Source: Pseudomonas sp. SLFW (GTDB lineage: Bacteria > Pseudomonadota > Gammaproteobacteria > Pseudomonadales > Pseudomonadaceae). Taken from it: a DNA stretch of 64,000 bases. The position numbers were made by a program, and so were the translations under genes. Every line of letters starts with the position of its first letter. Within the stretch, counting starts at the first letter, position 1. The notes beneath the pieces are model-generated. The model saw nothing but the letters and a program-made list of their open reading frames with translations, was not told the DNA's origin and searched no databases. Of the stretch, positions 46,501 through 53,355 are shown in pieces. Location of the stretch: the NCBI RefSeq assembly GCF_009905615.1, contig NZ_JAAAKW010000004.1, positions 62,001 to 126,000 of the forward strand, read 5' to 3'.

Positions 46501-46738
46501 CCCGATCCTGATGACCTCCATCGCGTTCGTCATGGGTGTCGTGCCGCTGGTGTTCTCCTCCGGAGCGGGCGCCGAAATGCGCCAGGCCATGGGCATTTCC
46601 GTGTTCTTCGGGATGCTGGGCGTCACCGGTTTCGGCCTGGCGTTGACCCCGGTTTTCTATGTGGTCCTGCGCACGTTGGCAGGCGGCAAGGTCCATGTGG
46701 CGCAGAAAGACGCGCCGTCCCTGTCAACGACTGTCTGA
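43562..46738 (+). CDS. RND efflux inner-membrane transporter, MexF-like
   Basis: A 1058-residue HAE1-family proton-drug antiporter. It begins MKISNFFIDRPIFAGVLS, has FRLPIAEYPEVVPPSVTV, and the proton-relay aspartate pair in GIVVDDAIVVVENVERN (TM4). The C-half repeats the fold with SKNAILMVEFARELE and the late GVVPLVFSSGAGAEMRQAMG. Length and motifs match MexF. It works with the adjacent adaptor and outer-membrane channel to expel drugs. It starts 82 bases after the adaptor stop. Confidence 0.95.
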   Translation: MKISNFFIDRPIFAGVLSVLILLGGLIAIFRLPIAEYPEVVPPSVTVSTQYPGANPKVIAETVAAPLEEKINGVENMLYMQSQANSDGNLTLTVTFALGTDPDLATQLVQNRVNQALPRLPEDVQRLGVTTQKSTSSLVLFLHLVSPNGRYDNTYLRNYALRNVKTRFERIHGVGRVDLWGSGDYSMRVWLDPAKVAQRNLTALDVVNAIKEQNIQVAAGAVGAAPAAPGTAMQLTVNAQGRLKTVSEFEDIVLKTGANGAVTHLRDVARVELAATEYGLRALLDNQPAVSLAIYQTPGANALDISDEIRAQLVDLSAEFPTDLEYRLVYDPTRFVKSSIQAVIHTLLEAIALVVVVVIVFLQSWRTSLIPLIAVPVSIIGTFALLLVFGYSINALSLFGMVLAIGIVVDDAIVVVENVERNIASGLAPREATYQAMQEVSGPIIAIALTLIAVFVPLAFMSGLTGQFYKQFAMTIAISTVISAFNSLTLSPALTALLLRGHDAPEDWLTRGMNRVFGRGFRAFNHVFHRGSERYSKGVNGVIRHKGSMLMIYAVLLGLTVLIAKVVPGGFLPQQDKEYLVTIAQLPNGASLDRTEEVIRQMSEIVMHQPGAAHAVGYPGLSVNGFMNSSSAGIVFVPLKPFAERQGADETAAAIVASLNQKFASIKGAYVAAFPPPPILGLGTLGGFKMQLEDRADLGYEALDKAAKAFMAEAAKTPELGGSLSNYQINFPQLNIELDRVKAKQLGVSVSDVFSTLQVYLGSLYANDFNAFGRVYQVRVQADAPFRQRADDILQLKTRNDRGEMVPLSSLLHVTPTYGPDMVVRYNGYTAADINGGPAPGYSSGQAQAAAERIALQVLPQGVKFEWTDLTYQQVLAGNAGLWVFPISVLLVFLVLAALYESLTLPLAVIMIVPMSVLCALTGVWLTHGDNNIFTQIGLMVLVALASKNAILMVEFARELEHDGYTPLRAAIEASRLRLRPILMTSIAFVMGVVPLVFSSGAGAEMRQAMGISVFFGMLGVTGFGLALTPVFYVVLRTLAGGKVHVAQKDAPSLSTTV

Positions 46739-46748
46739 GGAACTCACC

Positions 46749-48227
46749 ATGATCGATAGGCTGATACACGGCCACGCCACACGGTGGGCGGCCAGCGCGC
46801 TGCTCTTGTTGCTGAGCGCCTGCTCCGTCGCGCCCTCTTATGAACGGCCAGACGTCCGCACGCCCGCGCGCTTCAAAGAGGCTGCGGTGACCGATCGCTG
46901 GAAAACAGCGGAACCGGCGGACGACCGGCAGCGGGGTGAGTGGTGGACCCTCTTCAACGACCCGGTGCTCAACGACCTGGAACGCCAGGCCGCCGAGGCC
47001 AACCAGAATCTGAAAGCCGCCGCAGCGCGGGTGCTGCAGGCGAGGGCGGAGTCGTCTGCGGCCCGTGCCAGTCGGTTTCCCACCCTCGACGCAGGCTTCG
47101 GGCCGACCCGCGAGCGGCTTTCTCCAGCGTCGCAGTTTCAGTCGGACAGCGCCCACGTGCCGACTCAGACGCTATGGCGCGCACAAGCCACGGCTTCTTA
47201 CGAACCCGATCTGTTCGGCAGGGTGAGTGAAAGCGTCAACGCTGCGGTGGCGGATCAAGCGCAACAAGAGGCGTTGTTTCATTCGGTACAACTGGCGCTC
47301 CAGGCCGACGTTGCCCGCAACTACTTTGAACTGCGTGAGTACGACAATCAGCTGCGCCTGTATCAACGCACCGTGGCGCTTCGGGAAGACACGTTGAAAT
47401 TGGTCGAGGCCCGCTTCAAGGAGGGGGACATCAGTGAACTCAACGATGCCCGCGCCCGCAACGAGCTGTTCGCGGCCCGCGCCGACTCATCGGGTGTGGC
47501 GCGGCTTCGTGCCGCGTCCGAACACAGCCTCGCGGTATTGCTGGGACACACGCCTGCTGAATTCGGATTGGCCCCCTCGCCGCTGGAGCCGGTCCGCATG
47601 CAGGTGCCAGACGTCATGCCGTCTGAACTGCTGGAACGTCGGCCTGACATTGCCGCAGCGGAGCGGGCCATGGCCGCCGCCAACGCGCGCATCGGCCTGG
47701 CGAAATCCGCGTTTTTTCCTCGGCTGGTGATCAATGGTGCAGGCGGTTTCGAGGCGGGCTCACTGGGCAATCTCTTTGACTGGTCCACGCATGCCTTTGT
47801 CTTGGGGCCGTTGACCGGCACCGCATTGACCTTGCCCCTTTTCGACGGTGGCCGTCGACAGGCCGACCTCGACACGGCCCGCGCCCAGTATGAAGAAGAC
47901 GTCGCCCGCTACCGCGAACAGGTGCTGATCGCGTTTCGGGAAGTGGAGGACAGCTTGTCCGACCTTCGGTTGCTGGGAGAGCAGACTCGGGACCAAAGCA
48001 CAGCCGTCAGCGCCTCGCAGCGCACCGAGCGGCTGTCGAAAAAACAGTACGAGGAAGGGCAGATCAGCTACCTGGATGTCATTGATGCGCAACGTCAAGT
48101 GTTGCAGACCGAGCTGCAACTGAGCCGCCTGACCGGTGTTCAAGCGGCGGCAACGGTGAATCTGGTCCGCGCACTCGGTGGTGGTTGGGAGCGAGGCGGT
48201 GAGAGTCAGGTGGTGAGAGCAAGGTGA
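46749..48227 (+). CDS. RND efflux outer-membrane factor, OprN-like lipoprotein
   Basis: A 492-residue TolC/NodT-type channel. A lipoprotein signal ends in LLLLLSACSVAPSYERPDV, with the lipobox LSAC. Coiled-coil repeats, RPDIAAAERAMAAANARIG and the duplicated DGGRRQADLDTARAQYEE near the end fit the outer membrane factor family. Its start lies 10 bases after the transporter stop. The longer frame starting at 46659 overlaps the transporter gene and is rejected. Completes the tripartite pump. Confidence 0.93.
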   Translation: MIDRLIHGHATRWAASALLLLLSACSVAPSYERPDVRTPARFKEAAVTDRWKTAEPADDRQRGEWWTLFNDPVLNDLERQAAEANQNLKAAAARVLQARAESSAARASRFPTLDAGFGPTRERLSPASQFQSDSAHVPTQTLWRAQATASYEPDLFGRVSESVNAAVADQAQQEALFHSVQLALQADVARNYFELREYDNQLRLYQRTVALREDTLKLVEARFKEGDISELNDARARNELFAARADSSGVARLRAASEHSLAVLLGHTPAEFGLAPSPLEPVRMQVPDVMPSELLERRPDIAAAERAMAAANARIGLAKSAFFPRLVINGAGGFEAGSLGNLFDWSTHAFVLGPLTGTALTLPLFDGGRRQADLDTARAQYEEDVARYREQVLIAFREVEDSLSDLRLLGEQTRDQSTAVSASQRTERLSKKQYEEGQISYLDVIDAQRQVLQTELQLSRLTGVQAAATVNLVRALGGGWERGGESQVVRAR

Positions 48228-48288
48228 TGAGGAGCGAAGCACGCTGAACCGGTCTGCGACCGACGCTCCTCCCGTGCGGTGAAGGGAC

Positions 48289-48729
48289 TTAGCGGTTATG
48301 CCGCAAAATCGAGAAATTCAGCGCAGCCGCCACACTCAGCCAGATGAGGTAGGGGAACAGGATCAGCCCGGTGATCAGGTCCACCGGCATTGCCACCACG
48401 ATCAGCGTGGCAACGGTGAGCCAGAGCGCCGCAAGAATGACCATGCCCGCGACGATGCGATGGGCGCCAAAGAACACCGGCGTCCATAACGTGTTGAGGG
48501 CGATTTGAGCAGCCCACAAGGCCAACGCGGTTTGGCTGTCGGGGAGCAACGTCAGTCGATAACCGGCCCAGGCCAGCAACAGATAAATGATCGTCCAGAC
48601 CACCGGGAACGCCCAGTTTGGCGGAGTGAAGCGGGGCTTTTGCAGGCTTTCGTACCAACTGCCGGGTTTGAAAATCACGCCGGTGCTGGCAGCGGCGGCG
48701 CAGGCAATCAGAAAGATATAAAAAGTCAT
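48289..48729 (-). CDS. tspO: TspO/MBR family protein
   Basis: A 146-residue five-helix membrane protein of the TspO family. Conserved segments are WYESLQKPRFTPPNW (loop 1, PP-NW motif) and WTIIYLLLAWAGYRL, then aromatic-rich later helices including LNTLWTPVFFGAH. Such proteins bind tetrapyrroles or sterols and act in porphyrin and stress responses. It is convergent with the efflux operon. A weak 8-base stem at 48229-48271 (GAGGAGCG/CGCTCCTC) lies between them. Confidence 0.92.
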   Translation of the reverse strand: MTFYIFLIACAAAASTGVIFKPGSWYESLQKPRFTPPNWAFPVVWTIIYLLLAWAGYRLTLLPDSQTALALWAAQIALNTLWTPVFFGAHRIVAGMVILAALWLTVATLIVVAMPVDLITGLILFPYLIWLSVAAALNFSILRHNR

Positions 48730-48810
48730 CGAGTGTCCTATGGCGTGAGCGATCGGGTGGGGTCGGTTCTTTGGGATTGGACGCGTCCAGCGGCAAAAGG
48801 TCCTGATTGA

Positions 48811-49134
48811 TCACGACTCGGGTGTATTCAACGCCTCGTACCACCCGGCGTAAGGCGTGTTCTTGACCATGCGCCGATTCAAATCAGGCGCTCCGTCGTT
48901 CCACCAGACCGGCCCGCGCTCTCCCAAACCCACTTTGGCCGCGTTGACCTGCGCCCGCGCCGCTTTCAGTTGCGCTGAGTCCCGCGACGTTTTCGCGGCT
49001 TTGACCGCCCGCCGCGCCGCCATCAGTTCATTCACTCGCTGCTGACGTTGCGCTTCGTCGAGGGCCGGGTTGGAGCAGCGCCACAGCCGTTCCTTGACGA
49101 CGAAATACCGGCCATCGGGGGTTGTCGGGTACAT
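48811..49134 (-). CDS. Conserved hypothetical protein
   Basis: A 107-residue basic protein beginning MYPTTPDGRYFVVKERLWRC and rich in lysine, arginine and alanine in the middle (MAARRAVKAAKTSRDSAQL). It closes with GPVWWNDGAPDLNRRM and PYAGWYEALN. I recognise the pattern as a conserved pseudomonad protein of unknown function. The longer frame to 49719 overlaps plus-strand genes with poor composition, so the ATG at 49134 is chosen. No clear domain or membrane segment. Confidence 0.65.
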   Translation of the reverse strand: MYPTTPDGRYFVVKERLWRCSNPALDEAQRQQRVNELMAARRAVKAAKTSRDSAQLKAARAQVNAAKVGLGERGPVWWNDGAPDLNRRMVKNTPYAGWYEALNTPES

Positions 49135-49266
49135 GCGCGAAGCTCCATGGGTTGAACACGTGGCCAGATCCGGCAAGGGGATTGAACGGGCGACACCGTG
49201 CATTTCAGTGAACTTGTGCCGCCGCATCAGGGCCTGATGTTGACAGTCAGCACAGGAGAGACCGTG

Positions 49267-49515
49267 ATGAACACCGATCAATTCAATCAGTACGATGCGG
49301 AGCGTCTTCACCAACGCGTGGCGCAGGAGCTCGGCTTGACCAGCGACGAGTTGAAAACCTGGATGATCAATGACATCGAACGCGTCACCGAAGGTGGCAA
49401 GGACGTCGGGCACATGGTCGTGTTTCGGGAGTCCACGCCGCCTGAGGTCCTCGACAAGTTGCAGCACCGGCAGAGCGAGTTCACCGCCATGACTGGCGTG
49501 ATTCCCCACGATTGA
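49267..49515 (+). CDS. Small acidic hypothetical protein
   Basis: An 82-residue acidic protein starting MNTDQFNQYDAERLHQRVAQ, with LGLTSDELKTWMINDIER and a HMVVFRESTPPEVLDKL segment. No known motif is visible. AGGAGAG lies 6 bases before ATG 49267, which is the best start; a frame opening at 49198 would overlap the neighbour's upstream region. A 45-residue gene follows after 19 bases, so the two may be cotranscribed. Confidence 0.65.
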   Translation: MNTDQFNQYDAERLHQRVAQELGLTSDELKTWMINDIERVTEGGKDVGHMVVFRESTPPEVLDKLQHRQSEFTAMTGVIPHD

Positions 49516-49534
49516 CCGACAGGAGCCCTCCGCG

Positions 49535-49672
49535 ATGAACCAGCAAAAAACACCCGTGAACGAAACGCCAACGCCACCCAAACAACCTGACGTACCGGCG
49601 CACTCGACCGAGGAGGAGAAGGCGCGTCTGAAAGATTTCAATAAAGACGGCATTCCGCCGGGCGTGAGCTGA
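49535..49672 (+). CDS. Very small hydrophilic protein
   Basis: A 45-residue frame starting MNQQKTPVNETPTPPKQP and ending DFNKDGIPPGVS. AGGAG lies 10 bases upstream of ATG 49535. It follows the 82-residue gene by 19 bases. Composition is proline and charge rich, likely unstructured. Supported by its ribosome-binding site and placement only; function unknown. Confidence 0.5.
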   Translation: MNQQKTPVNETPTPPKQPDVPAHSTEEEKARLKDFNKDGIPPGVS

Positions 49673-49762
49673 AGCACCAGGCATTGTCGGTTCTGGCCGC
49701 TGGAAGACGTGCTCAGCAACGTCCTACAATGCGGCCATCGTTTTCACACAAAAGGCCCGGCC

Positions 49763-50215
49763 ATGCCTGCCGCTCTGACACGTCCGACTGCTGCCCCTCA
49801 TCTGGCCCCCGGTGAAACCGTCGTGCTGTTCGACGGCGTCTGCAAACTGTGTAACGGCTGGGCGAAATTCCTCATTCGTCACGATCGCCACAAGCGTGTC
49901 CGACTCGCCACCGTGCAATCGCGAGAAGGCCAGGATTTGCTGGCCTGGGCGGGTTTGGCGGTGGACGCGTTCGACACCATGGCGGTCATTCGTGATCAGC
50001 ACTATTGGGTCAGGTCGGAGGCGTTTTTCGTAGTGGTATCGCTGCTGCCCGCGCCTTGGCCCGCACTCGGGCTGCTGCGAGTTTTTCCACGGGCGCTGCG
50101 GGACTGGGCGTACGACCGCATCGCGCTCAACCGCTATCGCTTGTTCGGCAAATACGACGTGTGCCTGATGCCGACCCCGGATCATCAGCAGCGCTTTCTC
50201 AAGGCGCAGTCGTGA
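49763..50215 (+). CDS. DCC-family thiol-disulfide oxidoreductase-like protein (DUF393)
   Basis: A 150-residue DUF393 protein. The hallmark CxxC motif with the DCC signature is ETVVLFDGVCKLCNGWAKF, then RVRLATVQSREGQDLL and an aromatic-rich C-terminal part. Such proteins are predicted thioredoxin-like redox proteins. ATG 49763 is chosen over a frame to 49709 because family members begin here. Its stop overlaps the GTG of the DoxX-like gene (GTGA), so the two form a coupled pair. Confidence 0.8.
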   Translation: MPAALTRPTAAPHLAPGETVVLFDGVCKLCNGWAKFLIRHDRHKRVRLATVQSREGQDLLAWAGLAVDAFDTMAVIRDQHYWVRSEAFFVVVSLLPAPWPALGLLRVFPRALRDWAYDRIALNRYRLFGKYDVCLMPTPDHQQRFLKAQS

Positions 50216-50634
50216 GCCCTTTGCGTCAGGCCCATTGGCTGGCGCGAGGTGGTCTGGCGTTCATGTTCGCCTACCACGGGTTGGTGCCCAAACTCATCGC
50301 GTTAAGCCCGGGCGAGCAGGTGTTGCTGCGCGCTCACGGTCTGGAAGGCGCGCCGTGGTTGTCACACGCCGCAGGAGTTGCGGAGCTGATGCTCGCCGCA
50401 GTTTTGCTGCTTGTCCCACGACTGAACTGGCCTGTGATGCTGGCGGCGGTTGTGCTGCTGGGGCTACTGGTGGACGTCGCTGTGATGCAACCGTCCATGC
50501 TGGTCGATGCGTTCAACCCGGTCACCCTGAACGTGGCCGGGATGGTGCTGTGTGCGGTGGCGTGGGTGACGCGGCAGGCTCAACACCCAAACGGTCAGAG
50601 AACGGGGGACAGCCCGCCATCGACTCGTAAGTGA
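50212..50634 (+). CDS. DoxX-like membrane protein
   Basis: A 140-residue protein with four predicted membrane helices. A GTG at 50212 opens it (SPLRQAHWLARGGLAFMF). FMFAYHGLVPKLIAL and an AGVAELMLAAVLLLVPRL helix match DoxX-like small membrane proteins. The start overlaps the DCC gene stop by four bases. Linked DCC and DoxX proteins hint at redox handling at the membrane. A frame starting earlier is not supported. The 3' end overlaps an antisense SDR remnant. Confidence 0.75.
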   Translation: MSPLRQAHWLARGGLAFMFAYHGLVPKLIALSPGEQVLLRAHGLEGAPWLSHAAGVAELMLAAVLLLVPRLNWPVMLAAVVLLGLLVDVAVMQPSMLVDAFNPVTLNVAGMVLCAVAWVTRQAQHPNGQRTGDSPPSTRK

Positions 50635-50774
50635 GTGCCCGTGATGTAACCCGCGAGAGGCCTGGCAAGGCGCAAGGATGCGCCCGCGCACGTTTCGAGC
50701 CGGGTGAGGATTTTTTCTTCGGCGGCTGGAGGCGGCATTGAAACGGCAATGCCTCTGAGGTGCAGGCGGTCCAT
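50595..50774 (-). pseudogene. C-terminal remnant of a short-chain dehydrogenase
   Basis: A 59-codon frame on the minus strand whose end reads LAGYITGTHLRVDGGLSPVL, the typical C-terminal cofactor-loop and G-G-L end of SDR enzymes. No Rossmann, NNAG or YxxxK motif precedes it, and an in-frame stop lies 4 codons before its first ATG. It overlaps the doxX 3' end. I read it as a decayed SDR tail and not an active gene. Confidence 0.55.
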
Positions 50775-50783
50775 TTCCCGAGG

Positions 50784-51185
50784 CTAGGCGGCCGGACGTT
50801 TGCCCTCAGGCAGTTTGTCGATCATGGCCGCCACTTGCTCATCGATTTCATCGACGGTCCATGGTGAGTCGAGGCACATGACGTTGCTTTCGACGAGGCC
50901 ATCGTAGTGATCCGCGATGATGAAGGGCAGGGCGGGGTAGTCGCGGGAGAGCGTCGTCGTGAGGTCCGCGCCGTTGAGCACGCCGGGAAGGGTGCCGCTG
51001 GCGATGACGACACTGATCGAGGTCTGCGGGTGAGTGATATACGCCCGGGCTTCATTGGCATCGTCAAACGCCTGCACTTCAAGCCCCAGGCTCTGCACCG
51101 CTGTCGTAAGGCGCGGCAGCATGGGCGATTCGAAAACGATCACTGCCATGCCGAGGCGGTCTTGCGTGTCCGTAGGCGTTGTCAT
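50784..51185 (-). CDS. Degenerate receiver-like protein
   Basis: A 133-residue protein with a response-regulator-like fold pattern: AVIVFESPMLPRLTTAVQSL, then VVIASGTLPGVLNGADL where a receiver would have an acidic phosphoacceptor in D-x-x-M-P-G. The phospho-acceptor aspartate appears replaced by serine, so it is probably a pseudo-receiver. The C-terminal SPWTVDEIDEQVAAMIDKL fits the last helix. ATG 51185 begins the credible frame. No partner kinase is near. Confidence 0.6.
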   Translation of the reverse strand: MTTPTDTQDRLGMAVIVFESPMLPRLTTAVQSLGLEVQAFDDANEARAYITHPQTSISVVIASGTLPGVLNGADLTTTLSRDYPALPFIIADHYDGLVESNVMCLDSPWTVDEIDEQVAAMIDKLPEGKRPAA

Positions 51186-51350
51186 GTCGCTTCCTCGCTG
51201 TGCAGGGTGCGATGAGCATGGCACGTGGAAATGAAAGCCGCCGGATTTTCTCGCTAAAAAAGAGACGTCCTGGCGCGGCGATGGCCGCGTTAAAAAGCGT
51301 CTTGAACAATGCATCGAGGACGAGCGTGCACCCGTCCTCGATGAATCAGG

Positions 51351-52442
51351 TCAGCGATAGCGTTCCAGCCAGTGAGCGTAAGGCGCAGGCAGGGTCCAGG
51401 ACGCTTTCTCCGCACCCAGTTCCTTGGCGGCGAAATAGGCCCAATGTGGATCGGCCAAGTGCGCACGCCCCACTGACACAAGGTCCAGATGCCCAGACTC
51501 CAGCGCGGTCTGCGCCAGCTGTGGCGTGCCGAAACCCCAGGCGGAGGTCACCGGGAGACCGGCTTCGCGGCGAACCCGCTCGGCGATCGGCCCCATGAAG
51601 GCCGGGCCCCAGGGAATGTTGGTTTCCGGAATGGTGAAGCCTACGCTGACGCTCAGCAGGTCAAGACCTCCAGCCTTGAAGCGGCGAGCGAGTTCGATGG
51701 ATTCGGTCAGGGTCTGCTCATCCCGGTCGTCGTATTCGATCACGCCAAAACGTGCCGTGAGGGGCAGGTTTTCTGGCCACACTTCACGCACCGCAGCCAG
51801 GGTTTCCAGCAGGAAGCGGCTGCGATTGTCGAAGCTACCGCCGTAAGCGTCGGTCCGTTTGTTGGAATGTTCGGAGAAGAAGCTCTGGGCGAGGTAGCCG
51901 TGAGCGAAGTGCAGTTCGATCCATTCGAAACCGGCTTCGCGGGCACGGCGGGCGGCGTTCACGAAATCCTCGCGGACACGGGCGATGTCTGCCAGGGTCA
52001 TTTCCTGAGGCACTTTTGGCAAGTTGGCACCGAAGGCGACCGGGGAGGGGCCAAGGGTTTTCCAGCCCCGTGGATCGTTTTCGGCCATGTGATCATCGCC
52101 TTCCCATGGGCGGTTTGCACTGGCCTTACGGCCAGCGTGGGCAATCTGAATACCGGGTACGGCGCCAGCGGCCTTGATGGCATTGACCATCGGAACAAAG
52201 GCTTGCGCGTGCTCATCGCTCCATATCCCGGCGCAGCCAGGGGTGATGCGACCTTCCGGTGACACCGCTGTCGCTTCGACCACGACCAGCCCCGCGCCGC
52301 CGCGAGCCATGCTAGCCAAATGCACATGGTGCCAATCGTTGACTACACCGTCGTCGGCCATGTACTGACACATCGGTGGAATCGCGATGCGGTTACGCAG
52401 AGTGACGTCCTTCAGGATGAACGGCTCAAATAGAGCTGACAT
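51351..52442 (-). CDS. xenA: Old Yellow Enzyme-type NADPH:flavin oxidoreductase, XenA-like
   Basis: A 363-residue FMN-dependent ene-reductase. Conserved OYE parts are FILKDVTLRNRIAIPPMCQY (the flavin-modulating cysteine), GIQIAHAGRKASANRPWEG, FEWIELHFAHGYLAQSF (active-site His pair region) and SVGFTIPE. It closely follows XenA of Pseudomonas, which reduces xenobiotic alkenes and nitro compounds. ATG 52442 is chosen over 52448, which sits too close to the GAGGA box. It diverges from an ArsR gene across a palindrome. Confidence 0.9.
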   Translation of the reverse strand: MSALFEPFILKDVTLRNRIAIPPMCQYMADDGVVNDWHHVHLASMARGGAGLVVVEATAVSPEGRITPGCAGIWSDEHAQAFVPMVNAIKAAGAVPGIQIAHAGRKASANRPWEGDDHMAENDPRGWKTLGPSPVAFGANLPKVPQEMTLADIARVREDFVNAARRAREAGFEWIELHFAHGYLAQSFFSEHSNKRTDAYGGSFDNRSRFLLETLAAVREVWPENLPLTARFGVIEYDDRDEQTLTESIELARRFKAGGLDLLSVSVGFTIPETNIPWGPAFMGPIAERVRREAGLPVTSAWGFGTPQLAQTALESGHLDLVSVGRAHLADPHWAYFAAKELGAEKASWTLPAPYAHWLERYR

Positions 52443-52474
52443 GGGCATTTTCCTCGTGAGTGCTTTTTCGCTTG

Positions 52475-52490
52475 TTCGATAGTATTCGAA
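52475..52490. promoter_or_regulatory. Palindromic operator candidate between xenA and arsR-type gene
   Basis: TTCGATAGTATTCGAA is an inverted repeat (TTCGA/TCGAA) in the short divergent gap between xenA and the ArsR-family gene, just upstream of the regulator's start. It is well placed for autoregulation and control of xenA. Confidence 0.5.
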
Positions 52491-52492
52491 AT

Positions 52493-52828
52493 ATGGCGTT
52501 AGATGAAACCCCTCGATATCATGCGCACATGCGCGCCCTCAAACATCCCATCCCGTCCGAATTCGCCCTTGAACGCCTGCTTTACGCGTTGAGCGACCCT
52601 GTGCGCCTGGACATCGTCCGCTGCCTCGCGGGCGTGAACGAAGCCTCCTGTGGCGATCTGGACGGCGGGCGTCCGAAGTCCAGCATGTCACACCACTTTC
52701 GGGTGCTGCGCGATGCAGGCCTGATTCACACCCGCAACGTCGGTACAACCCACATGAACTCGCTGCGCAGTGACGAACTCGATGCGCGTTTTCCGGGGCT
52801 GTTGAAGAGTATTCTGGCGCAGGATTGA
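52493..52828 (+). CDS. ArsR-family winged-helix regulator
   Basis: A 111-residue winged-helix regulator. LLYALSDPVRLDIVRCLAG, CGDLDGGRPKSSMSHHFRVL (recognition helix) and RDAGLIHTRNVGTTHMNSL are typical of ArsR proteins. The start could be ATG 52493 or ATG 52529; I prefer 52493 as the palindrome ends right before it. No metal-binding CxC motif is seen in the DNA-binding helix, so it likely responds to another signal. Likely represses xenA. Confidence 0.85.
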   Translation: MALDETPRYHAHMRALKHPIPSEFALERLLYALSDPVRLDIVRCLAGVNEASCGDLDGGRPKSSMSHHFRVLRDAGLIHTRNVGTTHMNSLRSDELDARFPGLLKSILAQD

Positions 52829-52960
52829 GCGAGGCTTGTCACGGTTTTTCATGCGCCCTATGCTTGACGTTGTTTGATACCTGTACATCCCTGAGTGCGC
52901 CGTCAGCCCCGCCAGAGAAATCTGCCGGGGCTGTGTCATATCTGACTATTGGAGACGGAT

Positions 52961-53293
52961 ATGACAAGAGCCCAACGGCGACACGACAACCGTCGCATCA
53001 AATCCAAATTTTACGAAATCCAGAAGAGTCGGCCTCATGAATGGCGACAGGATGTGAGCGGGAAAAGCGCTGGTATTTTCGCCAATCATGGCAAGACCTG
53101 CTCGTGCTTCATGTGCGGGAATCCGCGGCGGTTCTGGGGTGACCTGACGGTGCAAGAGAAACGTGCGGAATTGTGTCGGGATGTGGATCGGGTTGGCTCT
53201 GAAGAGCCAGTAGGCCCCCCAGGGTGTTCCCTCACAAATCCACTCGTCCGCCGATTAACCGTTGGTCATGGCAATATGATTTCACCGCTCTGA
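52961..53293 (+). CDS. Small basic protein with a CxCxxC cluster
   Basis: A 110-residue basic protein: MTRAQRRHDNRRIKSKFYEI, then GIFANHGKTCSCFMCGNPRR, where CSCFMC could bind zinc. The region after about residue 75 is not typical, and its frame runs to 53293. GGAG stands 6 bases before ATG 52961. Conserved short proteins with this N-terminal half are known in pseudomonads; function is unknown. Possibly RNA- or metal-related. Confidence 0.65.
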   Translation: MTRAQRRHDNRRIKSKFYEIQKSRPHEWRQDVSGKSAGIFANHGKTCSCFMCGNPRRFWGDLTVQEKRAELCRDVDRVGSEEPVGPPGCSLTNPLVRRLTVGHGNMISPL

Positions 53294-53355
53294 AAACCCG
53301 CCCCAAACGCTTACAATCGCGCCCTCACACAGCACCCTTTCAGACCAGGCAGTTT

